The notes below the pieces were generated by a model, which saw only the letters and a list, made by a program, of their open reading frames with translations, was not told the DNA's origin and did not search any database. Below are positions 34,843 to 43,145 of a DNA stretch of 64,000 nucleotides, piece after piece. Origin of the DNA: Roseateles amylovorans (GTDB lineage Bacteria > Pseudomonadota > Gammaproteobacteria > Burkholderiales > Burkholderiaceae_C); NCBI RefSeq assembly GCF_025398155.2, contig NZ_CP104562.2, positions 5,704,001-5,768,000 of the forward strand, given 5' to 3'. Within the stretch, counting starts at the first letter, position 1. The number at the start of each line of letters is the position of its first letter. The translations under genes were made by a program, and so were the position numbers.

Positions 34843-34943
34843 CGTGTGCGATGGACCTGACGTGAGGGTCCTCGCGAGGATCGTCGTGAGACTGGCCGTG
34901 TCCGGTCACACCGAGGCGCCTCAGCGCCCCGCCGCAGACAGCC

Positions 34944-35234
34944 TCAGAACACCACCCGCACCATCGGATGCGAGGTCAGCGTGCGGTAGAGCTCATCCAA
35001 CTGCTCGCGGCTGGTGGCCGTGATGGTGATGGTGATGCTCAGGTAGTTGCCGCCGCTGCTGGGCCGGTGCTCGACCGTTGATTCATCGAAGGTCGGGTCG
35101 AACTGACGCGCCACCGCGACGATGGCCGCCGGGAAGCCCTCCACATGCTTGCCCATCACCTTGATCGGGAAGCGTGACGGGTATTCGATCAGCGACTGAT
35201 CGGGCGGAATCGGGGCATTGAAGGCGGTGGTCAT
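34944..35234 (-). CDS. ybeD: YbeD/DUF493 family protein
   Basis: This small cytoplasmic protein of 96 residues has the ACT-like beta-alpha-beta fold of the DUF493 family. IEYPSRFPIKVMGKH and the C-terminal LDELYRTLTSHPMVRVVF are the recognisable parts. The family sits beside lipB and the PBP5-type carboxypeptidase in many proteobacteria, and its biochemical role is not settled. The start MTTAFNAP was chosen; the upstream frame overlaps dat. Confidence 0.85.
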   Translation of the reverse strand: MTTAFNAPIPPDQSLIEYPSRFPIKVMGKHVEGFPAAIVAVARQFDPTFDESTVEHRPSSGGNYLSITITITATSREQLDELYRTLTSHPMVRVVF

Positions 35235-35256
35235 GATGGAAGCCAGATGGAGATGG

Positions 35257-36138
35257 TCAGATGCTTTGCAAGAGTTTGGCGCGCTGGTAGCCCTCATAGA
35301 GCCGGGCATACACCGGGCCGGGCTTGCCGCGCAGCGACCCGTGGCCGACCGGTTCGTGATCCAGCCGGGTGACGGCGACGACCTCCTTGGTCGCGGAGGT
35401 CAGCAAGATCTCGTCGGCGGTGGCGAGCTCGGTTTCGGCTATGGGGCACAGGTTGTAGGCGATGTCCAGTTCCTCGCACAGCTCGCGCATCAGTTCGATG
35501 CGAACGCCCTCCAGCAGCAGCTCGCCGGGCGCAGGCGCCAACAGCGCACCGTCCCGCACGATCCACACATTGCTGGATGAGGCCTCGGTCAGGAAGCCGT
35601 CGCGGATCAGCAAGGTCTCGTCGGCGCCTTGGTCGGCAGACATCTGCCGCGCCAGCACGTTGCCCAGCAAGGAGATGCTCTTGATGTCGCCGCGCTGCCA
35701 GCGGAAATCGCGAGCCGTGGTGCAGGCCAGGCCCTGGTGCCGTTGCTCGGTCGTCAGTGCCTGCTGCGGCGAGGTGTAGGCCAGCACGGTGGGTTCGAGG
35801 TCGCGCGGCATCACATGGTTGCGGGGCGCCACGCCCCGAGTCACCTGCAGGTAGATCCACTGGTCCTCGGCATCGGGCAGATGCTGCACCAGGCTGCGCA
35901 GGAGATCCAGCCAGGCCTCTCGCTCGTACGGATCCTCTATGCGCAGCGCCTTGAGGCTGCGGGCCAGCCGGTTGAGGTGGTCGCTCACCCGGAACAGCCG
36001 CCGGCCGTAGACCGGAATCAGCTCATAGACCCCGTCACCGAAGAGGAAGCCCCGATCCATCACCGACACCTGCGCTTCGCCGAGGCGGCTCAGGTGCCCG
36101 TTCAGGTAGCAGGGCAAGTCGTTCCAGGAACTGGTCAT
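35257..36138 (-). CDS. D-amino-acid/branched-chain-type class IV aminotransferase
   Basis: This fold-type IV PLP enzyme of 293 residues is most like D-alanine aminotransferase, which interconverts D-Ala and 2-oxo acids, D-Glu or D-Asp. The PLP lysine is K153 in QRGDIKSISLLGN. The N-terminal signature MDRGFLFGDGVYE, the phosphate-binding TEASSSNVW and LLTSATKEVVAVT are clear. The start was set at MTSSWND, with a GGGAG ribosome site 6 nt upstream. It lies between dacA and ybeD, which agrees with a role in supplying or recycling D-amino acids for the wall. A branched-chain or aminodeoxychorismate-lyase activity cannot be excluded. Confidence 0.85.
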   Translation of the reverse strand: MTSSWNDLPCYLNGHLSRLGEAQVSVMDRGFLFGDGVYELIPVYGRRLFRVSDHLNRLARSLKALRIEDPYEREAWLDLLRSLVQHLPDAEDQWIYLQVTRGVAPRNHVMPRDLEPTVLAYTSPQQALTTEQRHQGLACTTARDFRWQRGDIKSISLLGNVLARQMSADQGADETLLIRDGFLTEASSSNVWIVRDGALLAPAPGELLLEGVRIELMRELCEELDIAYNLCPIAETELATADEILLTSATKEVVAVTRLDHEPVGHGSLRGKPGPVYARLYEGYQRAKLLQSI

Positions 36139-36196
36139 CGGCATCTCCCGCACAGCGACAGGCCGACTGTACGCCGCCCCGCGCCCTGGGGATCAC

Positions 36197-36223
36197 CCTG
36201 CGGCGGCCCTAAGCCGCCGCAGG
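36197..36223 (-). terminator. Hairpin between dacA and the aminotransferase
   Basis: A perfect 11-bp stem CCTGCGGCGGC/GCCGCCGCAGG with a 5-nt loop lies 34 bp past dacA. It has no T-tract, so it may attenuate rather than stop transcription into the downstream gene. Confidence 0.4.
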
Positions 36224-36257
36224 TCATGCCGGATTGGAATGTCGACGAAGCGAGCGC

Positions 36258-37421
36258 TTATTTGATCCAGAGGCGCATCGCATCCCAGGCGCGGCCGAAG
36301 ATGCCGGCCAGCGGCACCTCCTGCTGCACCACCAGTGGCACCTCGGTCACCGCCGCACCTCCGGCGGTCGTGACCTTGAGCGTGCCCACGCGCTGGCCCA
36401 GCGCCAGCGGCGCGACCAGCGGGTCGGTGCGCTGCACCTCGGTCTTGAGCTTGCTGCCCTCGCCGCGCGGCACCGCCACAAACACCGGCCCGGCGGCGCC
36501 CAGCTTGGCTTCGTCGCTGGTGCCCTTCCAGACCTTGGCGGTGGTGATGGCCTGCCCCTGTTCGAACAGCTTCACCGCGTCGAAGGCGGCATAGCCCCAG
36601 TTCAGCAGCTTCTGGCTTTCGGTCGCACGGGCTTCCTTGGAGGCGGTGCCCATCACCACGCTCAGCAGGCGGCGCTTGCCGTTGGGCACGTCGCGCTGGG
36701 CGCTGGCGGCCAGGCAATAGCCGGCCGCGTCGGTGAAGCCGGTCTTGCCGCCGTCCACGCTCGGATCGCGGGACAGCAGCAGGTTGCGGTTGGGCTGGCG
36801 GATCTTGTTGTAGGTGTAGTCGCGCTTGGAGTAGTAATCCGCGTAGTACTGAGGAAAGTCCTGGATGACATGCGCGAAGACCACGGCGATGTCGCGGGCG
36901 CTGGTCTTGTGTCCGGGCTCGGTGATGCCGGTCACGTTCTTGAAGCTGGTGTTCTTCAGGCCCCAGGCCTGCGCCTGGCGATTCATCATCGACACGAATT
37001 GCTCGACCGTGCCGCCGACGCCCTCGGCCAGCGCCACCGACGCGTCATTGCCCGACTGGATGATCATGCCGCGCAGCAGCTCATCCACCTTGGGCGTCAT
37101 CGTGGTGTCGATGAACATCAGCGACGGATCGCCCTTGCGCTCGTCCCAGGCCCGCTTGGACACGGTCAGCGTCTGCTCCAGCGTCAGGCGCTTGGCCTTG
37201 AGCGCATCGAAGACGATGTAGGCGGTCATCAGCTTGGTCAGCGAGGCGGGATCCTGCGGCACATCGGCCTCGCGTTCGGCCAGGGTCTGATGCGTGGTCA
37301 GATCCAGCAGGACATAGTTGCGCGCCGCGATCTCGGGCGGTTGCAGCGCCTGGGCCTGCGCAGCCACGGACAACAGCAGGCCCGCGCCCAGGACCAGCAC
37401 GTGGGAGAAGAGTCGTTTCAT
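36258..37421 (-). CDS. dacA: D-alanyl-D-alanine carboxypeptidase (PBP5/6 type)
   Basis: This periplasmic penicillin-binding protein removes the terminal D-Ala from peptidoglycan stem peptides. The 387-residue precursor starts with a signal peptide ending AAQAQA. It shows all three active-site motifs: S60-L-T-K63, S123-G-N125 and K226-T-G228. The C-terminal domain ends with an amphipathic stretch GIFGRAWDAMRLWIK that anchors such enzymes to the outer face of the inner membrane. It is the first of the dacA-dat-ybeD group and starts 14 bp after a hydrolase gene. Confidence 0.94.
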   Translation of the reverse strand: MKRLFSHVLVLGAGLLLSVAAQAQALQPPEIAARNYVLLDLTTHQTLAEREADVPQDPASLTKLMTAYIVFDALKAKRLTLEQTLTVSKRAWDERKGDPSLMFIDTTMTPKVDELLRGMIIQSGNDASVALAEGVGGTVEQFVSMMNRQAQAWGLKNTSFKNVTGITEPGHKTSARDIAVVFAHVIQDFPQYYADYYSKRDYTYNKIRQPNRNLLLSRDPSVDGGKTGFTDAAGYCLAASAQRDVPNGKRRLLSVVMGTASKEARATESQKLLNWGYAAFDAVKLFEQGQAITTAKVWKGTSDEAKLGAAGPVFVAVPRGEGSKLKTEVQRTDPLVAPLALGQRVGTLKVTTAGGAAVTEVPLVVQQEVPLAGIFGRAWDAMRLWIK

Positions 37422-37435
37422 TTCGGAGGAGTTCC

Positions 37436-38071
37436 TCAGGCCCGCGCCGAGCCGGCGGAATGCCAGCTGCGCAGCACCAGGTTCTTGAGCAGCGGCAACT
37501 GCCCATGGAAGAAATGCCCGACACCGGGCACCACGATGACCGGCAACGCCTGTGGGCGCGCCCAGTCCAGCACCGCCGTCAGCGGCACCACATCGTCTTG
37601 TTCACCGTGGATGACCACGGTGTCGGCGGGCACGGTGGCCACGCCGAAGCGGCTGGCCGCCGGGCCGACCAGCAGCAGCCGCTCGGCCGGCTCCGCCAGT
37701 CGCAGCGCGGCCTGCGAGGCCACGAAGCCGCCGAAGGAAAAGCCCGCCAGCGCCAGCGGCAGGGCCGGATCGCGGAAGGCCTCGACCACGGCCAGGGCAT
37801 CGTCGACTTCGCCGCGGCCTTCGTCCCAACCGCCTTGCGACTGGCCGATGCCGCGGAAATTGAAGCGCACCGCGCGATAGCCGAGCTGAACGAAGCCGCG
37901 GGCGATGGTCTGCACCACCTTGTTGTCCATCGTCCCGCCCTGGGTGGGGTTCGGATGGCAGATCACCACCACGCCGCGCCTCGGGCCGGCATCGACCGCT
38001 GGCTCATCGATGGCGCATTCGATCTCGCCGACGGGGCCGGCGATCTGCCGGCGCTCAGTGTGTGCGTTCAT
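37436..38071 (-). CDS. Alpha/beta hydrolase of unknown substrate
   Basis: This is a compact 211-residue serine hydrolase without a lid domain. The sequence shows the opening CHPNPTQGGTMDNKV, the FNFRGIGQSQG strand-turn, the nucleophile elbow GFSFGG (S112), the acid loop HGEQDDVVP and the catalytic histidine in GVGHFFHG. This signature matches a widespread group of small proteobacterial hydrolases whose substrates are not established. It is close to dacA (14 bp) and probably cotranscribed with it. Confidence 0.85.
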   Translation of the reverse strand: MNAHTERRQIAGPVGEIECAIDEPAVDAGPRRGVVVICHPNPTQGGTMDNKVVQTIARGFVQLGYRAVRFNFRGIGQSQGGWDEGRGEVDDALAVVEAFRDPALPLALAGFSFGGFVASQAALRLAEPAERLLLVGPAASRFGVATVPADTVVIHGEQDDVVPLTAVLDWARPQALPVIVVPGVGHFFHGQLPLLKNLVLRSWHSAGSARA

Positions 38072-38242
38072 GGGGAAGTCTTGGGCAGAGTAGACGAGAC
38101 GATCAGGCCCGCATCATCGGGCAATGCAGGGTGGACGAGGCCCTCTGCAGCGAACGGCCTCCCCTTTTGACAGCGCACGGTGCGCATGCCCGCATGCCGG
38201 CGAGCGCGATCCTGATCCGCGGAGAGCAGCAGCACCGCTCCT

Positions 38243-38566
38243 TCAGCGGCCGACCGCATCCGGCAGCACCAGCCGATCCACGACTTCACCGTGCTTGAGG
38301 TGCCGCTCGACGATCTCGTCGATGTCGCTCTGGTCGACGAAGCTGTACCAGACCGCGTCCGGATACACCACCGCCACCGGCCCGCCCGCGCAGCGATCCA
38401 GGCAACCCGCCTTGTTCACCCGGACACCGCCCTTGCCGGCCAGGCCTTCGGCCTTGACGCGCTTCTTGCAGTGATCGAAGGAGGCTTGCGCATCATGCTG
38501 CGCGCAGGCGTTCTCCCCTTCCCGCTGGTTCAGACAGAAGAAGATGTGGCGCTGGTAATAGCTCAT
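38243..38566 (-). CDS. Thioredoxin-like [2Fe-2S] ferredoxin
   Basis: This 107-residue protein is of the thioredoxin-fold ferredoxin type. Candidate cluster ligands are C11, C21 or C33, C55 and C59, the last two in AGCLDRCAGGPVAVVYPD, the conserved core. It may donate electrons to an unidentified partner. Its ATG overlaps the stop of the upstream VanZ-like gene (TGA within CATGA), so the two are translationally coupled. Confidence 0.9.
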   Translation of the reverse strand: MSYYQRHIFFCLNQREGENACAQHDAQASFDHCKKRVKAEGLAGKGGVRVNKAGCLDRCAGGPVAVVYPDAVWYSFVDQSDIDEIVERHLKHGEVVDRLVLPDAVGR

Positions 38567-39876
38567 GGCTTGATTGTAGGTTCGGGGTTTTCACCGACGG
38601 TCGGCGTGTGCGATCTGTCACGCGGCTCGACGCGCTCGGCGATCGGCATGCCTGGGTGGAAGTCACCGGGGGTGACCGCCGGGGTGCCTCGGTCATCGTG
38701 CATCCCCTCGGACAGGGGCTTGGGGAGGCGCTCCGGCAGGTCCTCAGGCAGAACGTCCTGCACCGAGTGAAACACCTGGCGGGGCCGATCGCTCTGGGTC
38801 ACACCGTACAGCAGCCAGGCCAACGCGGCAAAGGGCCAGAGCCAGCCGATCCATTGGGCCAATCCATAGAGATTGACGAAGCGCCCCTGCTCCCAGGCTT
38901 GCAGGTTCTCCAACAGATAAGGATCCGCCGGCGCTTCGGCCACCAGCGCGATGAGCGCGGTCAGCACCACCAGACCCCAGGCCGCATTGGCGCGTCGCGA
39001 CATCCAGGCCGCCATCAAGGCCAATGCCACGCCCGCGCCAAGGCCGGGTCCGGTGGCGGGGGTCAGCCAGGCCCAGACATGATCGGGACCGAAATTCAGC
39101 AGCGTCGACCAGGCGGTGCCGAGCATGCCAAGCGCGGCCGCCCCCACCACCAGCGCCAGCCGGCGCTTGCCGGGCCGCGCGACGGACAGCGCCAGCAGGC
39201 ACGGCGCCAGCACGCCCATCGCAATGGCGATGGCCTCCAGGCCGGGCGGCAACGGGAGATCGAGCGGCACCTCGTCGGCGGTCATCTGCCAGGGTGTGTT
39301 CTCGAGCATCGCGCCGGCGAGCTCACGCAATCGCGGCAGCAACTGGCCCAGGCCGAGCGGCACCGGCGCGGGATACAGCAAGCCGATCGGCCACAGCGCC
39401 AGCAAGGCCAGCGCGCCCGCGCTGTGAGGCACGAACCAGCGCTCGCGCCAGCCGGTCCAGCGGGCCAGGCCGCCGAAACGATGCAGGCCCCAGGCGCAGA
39501 GTGCCCCGATCCAGGCACCGGCGCTGTTGAGCAGGAAGTCAGCCAGCGAGGGCACCCGGCCGGGCAGGAAGTACTGCAGCGTCTCCATGGAGAACGACAG
39601 CAGCGGCAGGCCCACCATCGACAGCAGCAGCGCGCCGGCGGTCCGGCCCCCGCTGCGGATGACCGCTGCGAACGCCAGCAAGCCGAGCGGCCAGTAGCCC
39701 AGCGCATTGGCCCAGAGGTCAAACCGTCCCCAGTAGCGCGGCCACGGCAGCCCCACCATGCCGGGCCACGGCAGGCTGGGCGGCACGCGCCAGGGCCAGA
39801 AGGGATACAGGCTGGCATAGACCACCAGCAGGCCGTAGCACAGGGCCAGCCAGGTGGCGGAACTGCGCCGCTCCAT
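38563..39876 (-). CDS. VanZ-like membrane protein
   Basis: This is a polytopic inner-membrane protein of 437 residues. The N-terminal third matches the VanZ family (YASLYPFWPWR, DLWANALGYWPLGLLAF, LPGRVPSLADFLLNSAGAWIG), named after the teicoplanin-resistance accessory protein. The rest adds several more hydrophobic segments and makes it about twice the usual VanZ length. The C terminus is a hydrophilic Pro/Asp/Arg-rich tail of about 75 residues. It starts 7 bp after hemJ and overlaps the ferredoxin gene. Function is unknown. Confidence 0.8.
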   Translation of the reverse strand: MERRSSATWLALCYGLLVVYASLYPFWPWRVPPSLPWPGMVGLPWPRYWGRFDLWANALGYWPLGLLAFAAVIRSGGRTAGALLLSMVGLPLLSFSMETLQYFLPGRVPSLADFLLNSAGAWIGALCAWGLHRFGGLARWTGWRERWFVPHSAGALALLALWPIGLLYPAPVPLGLGQLLPRLRELAGAMLENTPWQMTADEVPLDLPLPPGLEAIAIAMGVLAPCLLALSVARPGKRRLALVVGAAALGMLGTAWSTLLNFGPDHVWAWLTPATGPGLGAGVALALMAAWMSRRANAAWGLVVLTALIALVAEAPADPYLLENLQAWEQGRFVNLYGLAQWIGWLWPFAALAWLLYGVTQSDRPRQVFHSVQDVLPEDLPERLPKPLSEGMHDDRGTPAVTPGDFHPGMPIAERVEPRDRSHTPTVGENPEPTIKP

Positions 39877-39883
39877 CGTCAGA

Positions 39884-40312
39884 TCAGAACGGTTTGACCA
39901 CGACCAGGATCACGATGGCTGCGAACAGCAGCACCGAGACCTCGTTGAACACCCGGAACCAGCGGTGGCTGCGGCGGTTGGCCATCACCTCGAAGCGGCG
40001 CAGGGTGGCGCGGCACACATGGTGATAGCCGATCGCGGCCACCACCAGCGCCAGCTTGGCATGCATCCACCCATTGCCCGTGCCGCGACCGATGCCGTAA
40101 TGCAGCCACAGCGTCAGGCCGAACACGAGTGCAATCAGCATCAGGCCGGTGCTGAAGCGGTAGAGCCGATGCCCCATGAGCAACAGGCGCTCACGTTCCG
40201 CATGGCTGTCTGCCGGCACCATGGCCAGGTTCACGAAGATCCGCGGCAGATAGAACAAACCGGCGAACCACGCCGACACGAAGATGATGTGAAACGCTTT
40301 GATCCAGAGCAT
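39884..40312 (-). CDS. hemJ: Protoporphyrinogen IX oxidase, HemJ/UPF0093 type
   Basis: This integral membrane protein of 142 residues should carry out the six-electron oxidation of protoporphyrinogen IX in haem synthesis. Family marks are the opening LWIKAFHIIFVSAWFAGLFYL split over one helix, the conserved histidine of that helix, GLTLWLHYG, MHAKLALV and YHHVCRATLRRF. About four membrane segments are visible. hemB, another haem gene, lies divergently next door, which supports the call over a CopD-type copper protein. ATG 40312 has no Shine-Dalgarno, and a GATAAT lies 7-12 nt upstream, so the message may be leaderless. A longer in-frame start at 40384 would read through the terminator at 40334-40363. 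Confidence 0.82.
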   Translation of the reverse strand: MLWIKAFHIIFVSAWFAGLFYLPRIFVNLAMVPADSHAERERLLLMGHRLYRFSTGLMLIALVFGLTLWLHYGIGRGTGNGWMHAKLALVVAAIGYHHVCRATLRRFEVMANRRSHRWFRVFNEVSVLLFAAIVILVVVKPF

Positions 40313-40333
40313 TCGTGCATTATCGACGCGGCG

Positions 40334-40425
40334 AAAAAAAACCCCGGCTTCACAGCCGGGGTTGGAAAGCCTTATCGCTGTCATCACGTTAAGGCTCCTG
40401 CTCAGGGAGGAAAAGCAGGGAATGA
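40334..40425 (-). ncRNA. Candidate structured small RNA or hemJ attenuator
   Basis: On the minus strand three perfect stem-loops follow one another. The first is CCTGCT/AGCAGG (40414-40419 with 40397-40402), whose loop reads TTTCCTCCCTG. The second is AGCCTTA/TAAGGCT (40390-40396 with 40368-40374) with a 15-nt loop. The third is a 10-bp GC-rich terminator (40354-40363 with 40340-40349) followed by eight T residues. The C/U-rich loop is complementary to Shine-Dalgarno sequences. The 5' end is a guess; a weak TGATAG -10-like box lies near 40440. It could be a free-standing sRNA or a leader regulating hemJ. Confidence 0.6.
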
Positions 40426-40544
40426 CAACCGAGCGGCTATCATTCAGGAGCGACTTTAACAGATCTGCCGAATTTCGATCCACAGCTCATTTGCCGCAGA
40501 GCCCCCCTTAATTCGGTGGCATTTCTCGGAATACGTGAAGAACC

Positions 40545-41549
40545 ATGCAGTTGCCCGCCCCCTTCCCCGCCAGCCGTCCCCGCCGCCTGCGCCGTGACGC
40601 CTTCACCCGCGCCCTGGTCCGCGAGCATCGCCTGCATGCCAACGACCTGATCCTCCCGGTCTTCGTGCATGAGGGCGAGAACCGCGTCGAGCCGGTGGCC
40701 TCCATGCCTGGCGTGTCCCGGCTGAGCCTGGACCGGCTGATCCCGGTGGCCAAGGAATGTGTCGCATTGGGCATTCCGGTGATCGCGCTGTTTCCGGTGA
40801 TCGATGCGTCACTGAAAACCCCTGACGGCATCGAGGCGACCAATCCGAACGGCCTGGTGCCGCGCGTCGTCCGGGCCTTGAAGGAACAGGTGCCCGAACT
40901 GGGCGTGCTGACCGATGTCGCGCTCGATCCCTACACCAGCCACGGCCAGGACGGCGTGCTGGACGAGGCCGGCTACATCCTGAACGACCGCACCGTCGAA
41001 CTGCTGCGCCAGCAGGCGCTGGTGCAGGCCGGCGCGGGCGTGGACATCGTCGCGCCGAGCGACATGATGGACGGCCGCATCGGCGCGATCCGTCAGGCGC
41101 TGGAAGAAGGCGCGCACATCCACACCCGCATCATGGCCTACAGCGCCAAGTACGCCAGCGCCTTCTACGGCCCGTTCCGCGACGCCGTCGGTTCGCGCAG
41201 CAACCTCGGCAAGGCGGACAAGAAGACCTACCAGATGGATCCGGGCAACAGCGACGAAGCGCTGCGCGAAGTCGGCCTGGACCTGGCCGAGGGCGCGGAC
41301 ATGGTCATGGTCAAGCCCGGCCTGCCCTACCTGGACATCGTGCGCCGCGTGAAAGATGAATTCCGCGTGCCCACCTTCGCCTACCAGGTCAGCGGCGAAT
41401 ATGCGATGGTCAAGGCCGCCGCCGCCAATGGCTGGCTCGACCATGACGCGGTGATGCTGGAATCGCTGCTCGCCTTCAAGCGCGCCGGGGCCGACGGCAT
41501 CCTGACCTACTTCGCGCTCGAGGCTGCGCGCCTGCTCAAGGACGCCTGA
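40545..41549 (+). CDS. hemB: Delta-aminolevulinic acid dehydratase (porphobilinogen synthase)
   Basis: HemB joins two 5-aminolevulinate molecules into porphobilinogen in the cytoplasm. The 334-residue protein has the two active-site lysines K202 (MAYSAKYAS) and K257 (VMVKPGLPYLD). The metal-site region reads DVALDPYTSHGQDG, that is, the cysteine-free, Mg-type version rather than the zinc triad. It diverges from hemJ across a 232-bp gap that contains the structured RNA candidate on the other strand. Confidence 0.97.
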   Translation: MQLPAPFPASRPRRLRRDAFTRALVREHRLHANDLILPVFVHEGENRVEPVASMPGVSRLSLDRLIPVAKECVALGIPVIALFPVIDASLKTPDGIEATNPNGLVPRVVRALKEQVPELGVLTDVALDPYTSHGQDGVLDEAGYILNDRTVELLRQQALVQAGAGVDIVAPSDMMDGRIGAIRQALEEGAHIHTRIMAYSAKYASAFYGPFRDAVGSRSNLGKADKKTYQMDPGNSDEALREVGLDLAEGADMVMVKPGLPYLDIVRRVKDEFRVPTFAYQVSGEYAMVKAAAANGWLDHDAVMLESLLAFKRAGADGILTYFALEAARLLKDA

Positions 41550-41563
41550 TCGCAGGCCGGCCC

Positions 41564-42652
41564 ATGCGCATCTTTCATCTGAGCGAGAGCCGCTACCAGG
41601 AGCTCTCCGAGTTGCCGGAATCGATGCCGGCGGACGGCTTTCTCTGGATCGGCCTGCCGCGCCGCGAGTTCGAGCTGCACCTGGGCACCGTGCAGCAGCG
41701 GCTGCTGCGCTGGACCGGTGCCCAGTTGCTCGACCTGCATGTGTCGGACCTGATGAACCAGCAGTTGCCGTCGCACTTCGACTACACCAGCCTGTACGAC
41801 CTGATGGTGTTCCGGCGCCTGGCCGCGCTGCCCGGCACCACGCCGGGCGACGATGAGCCGCGCACCGCGGCGGTGGTGGATCGCGCACTCAAGGCGATCG
41901 ACACCAGCCCGGTGGGCTTTGCGGTGTTCGATCGGGTGCTGATCACCGTCCATCCGGGCGAATGCACCCTGCGCGACTATTTCGCGACCAAGCTCGGCGC
42001 GCAGCAGGAAGGCCGCGACCTGCGCGGCAGCGCCCGGCTGCCCACCAGCCCAGCGGAGCTGATGCTGCGCATGGTGAATCACATGGTGGACAGCTACCTG
42101 GACCTGCGCCGGCTACTCACCCGCCAGCTGACCACGCTGCAGCAACTGCTGCTGGACCGGCACAGCCAGTTCCGCGACTGGGCGGTGGTGCTGGTGGCCC
42201 GGGATGCGCTGTCCAAGCTGGAGGACACCTGCGAGGATCAGCGCAGCGCCGTGCAGGAATGGATCGACGCCCTGGGCGAATGGCCGATCGGCGATGAGCA
42301 TGCCGAGCGCGAGCGCGAACTCCTGCGGGTGCGCTCACGCGATGTGCTGGAACACATCGAACGGGTGCTGACCCATGTGCGGCGGCTGGAGTCCTCGGCG
42401 GAGAGCGTGGTGCAGATGCACTTCTCGCTGACCGGCGAGCGCGCCAACAACATCATGCGCACGCTCACCGTGCTCACCGCGATCTTCCTGCCGCTGAACC
42501 TGATCACCGGGATCTTCGGCATGAACTTCGACACCCTGCCGCTGATTCATCGGGATACCGGCTTCTGGATCGCCGTCGCCCTGATGGTGATGATTGCGCT
42601 GGGCCTGGGCGGCTTCTTCTGGCGCAAGCGCTACCTGAGCACGCATCAGTAG
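41564..42652 (+). CDS. CorA-family divalent metal transporter
   Basis: This 362-residue protein of the CorA/ZntB superfamily has a large cytoplasmic funnel followed by two C-terminal membrane helices. The signature G319-M-N321 (IFGMNFDTLP) ends the first helix, and ALMVMIALGLGGFFW forms the second. The basic C terminus RKRYLSTHQ fits the cytoplasmic ring of the family. The cargo could be Mg, Co, Ni or Zn. It starts 15 bp after hemB; the Mg-type HemB next door makes magnesium attractive but unproven. Confidence 0.88.
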   Translation: MRIFHLSESRYQELSELPESMPADGFLWIGLPRREFELHLGTVQQRLLRWTGAQLLDLHVSDLMNQQLPSHFDYTSLYDLMVFRRLAALPGTTPGDDEPRTAAVVDRALKAIDTSPVGFAVFDRVLITVHPGECTLRDYFATKLGAQQEGRDLRGSARLPTSPAELMLRMVNHMVDSYLDLRRLLTRQLTTLQQLLLDRHSQFRDWAVVLVARDALSKLEDTCEDQRSAVQEWIDALGEWPIGDEHAERERELLRVRSRDVLEHIERVLTHVRRLESSAESVVQMHFSLTGERANNIMRTLTVLTAIFLPLNLITGIFGMNFDTLPLIHRDTGFWIAVALMVMIALGLGGFFWRKRYLSTHQ

Positions 42653-42698
42653 CTGGGCGGCTCGCCCAGAAACGGGAGCTCGGCGAGCGGGCGCGCCG

Positions 42699-43145
42699 TC
42701 AGTGGCGCAGATACGGATCGCCGAAACCGAGGTCGCGCATGATCTCGCTTTCGCGTGCTTCCATGGCGGCGGCTTCGTCGTCCTCTTCATGGTCATAGCC
42801 CTGCGCATGCAAGGTGCCATGGATCAGCATGTGGGCGTAGTGAGCGACCAGGTCCAGGCCCATCTCGCGGGCCTCACGCTCGACCACTTCGGCACAGATC
42901 ACCAGGTCCGCCGCGACCACCGGCTCATGGCTGTAGTCGAAGGTCAGGACGTTGGTCGCATAGTCCTTCTGGCGGAAGTCGTGGTTGAGGCTGCGGCCTT
43001 CCTCGGCATCCACGATGCGCACCGTGATCTCGCCAGGCCGCTCCAGCGCGGCACGCATCCAGCGGATCACCTTGTGGCGTGGCAGCAGGGCCTTGTGACG
43101 GGGGTCGGCAAATTGCAATGAAAGCGTGAGATCGGGCTGGCTCAT
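42699..43145 (-). CDS. ybeY: Endoribonuclease YbeY
   Basis: YbeY is a zinc endoribonuclease needed for 16S 3'-end maturation and ribosome quality control. The 148-residue protein has the H-x3-H-x5-H zinc motif at H109, H113 and H119 (IHGTLHAQGYDH). The phoH stop and the ybeY ATG share one base (TGATG), so they are coupled, as in most proteobacteria. A TTG one codon upstream is a less likely start. Confidence 0.95.
   Translation of the reverse strand: MSQPDLTLSLQFADPRHKALLPRHKVIRWMRAALERPGEITVRIVDAEEGRSLNHDFRQKDYATNVLTFDYSHEPVVAADLVICAEVVEREAREMGLDLVAHYAHMLIHGTLHAQGYDHEEDDEAAAMEARESEIMRDLGFGDPYLRH

Noticed and set aside
40313..40483. Longer hemJ start at 40384 or 40483
   Set aside because: The extra residues encode the terminator hairpin and its T-tract and have no counterpart in HemJ proteins, which begin close to LWIKAFH.
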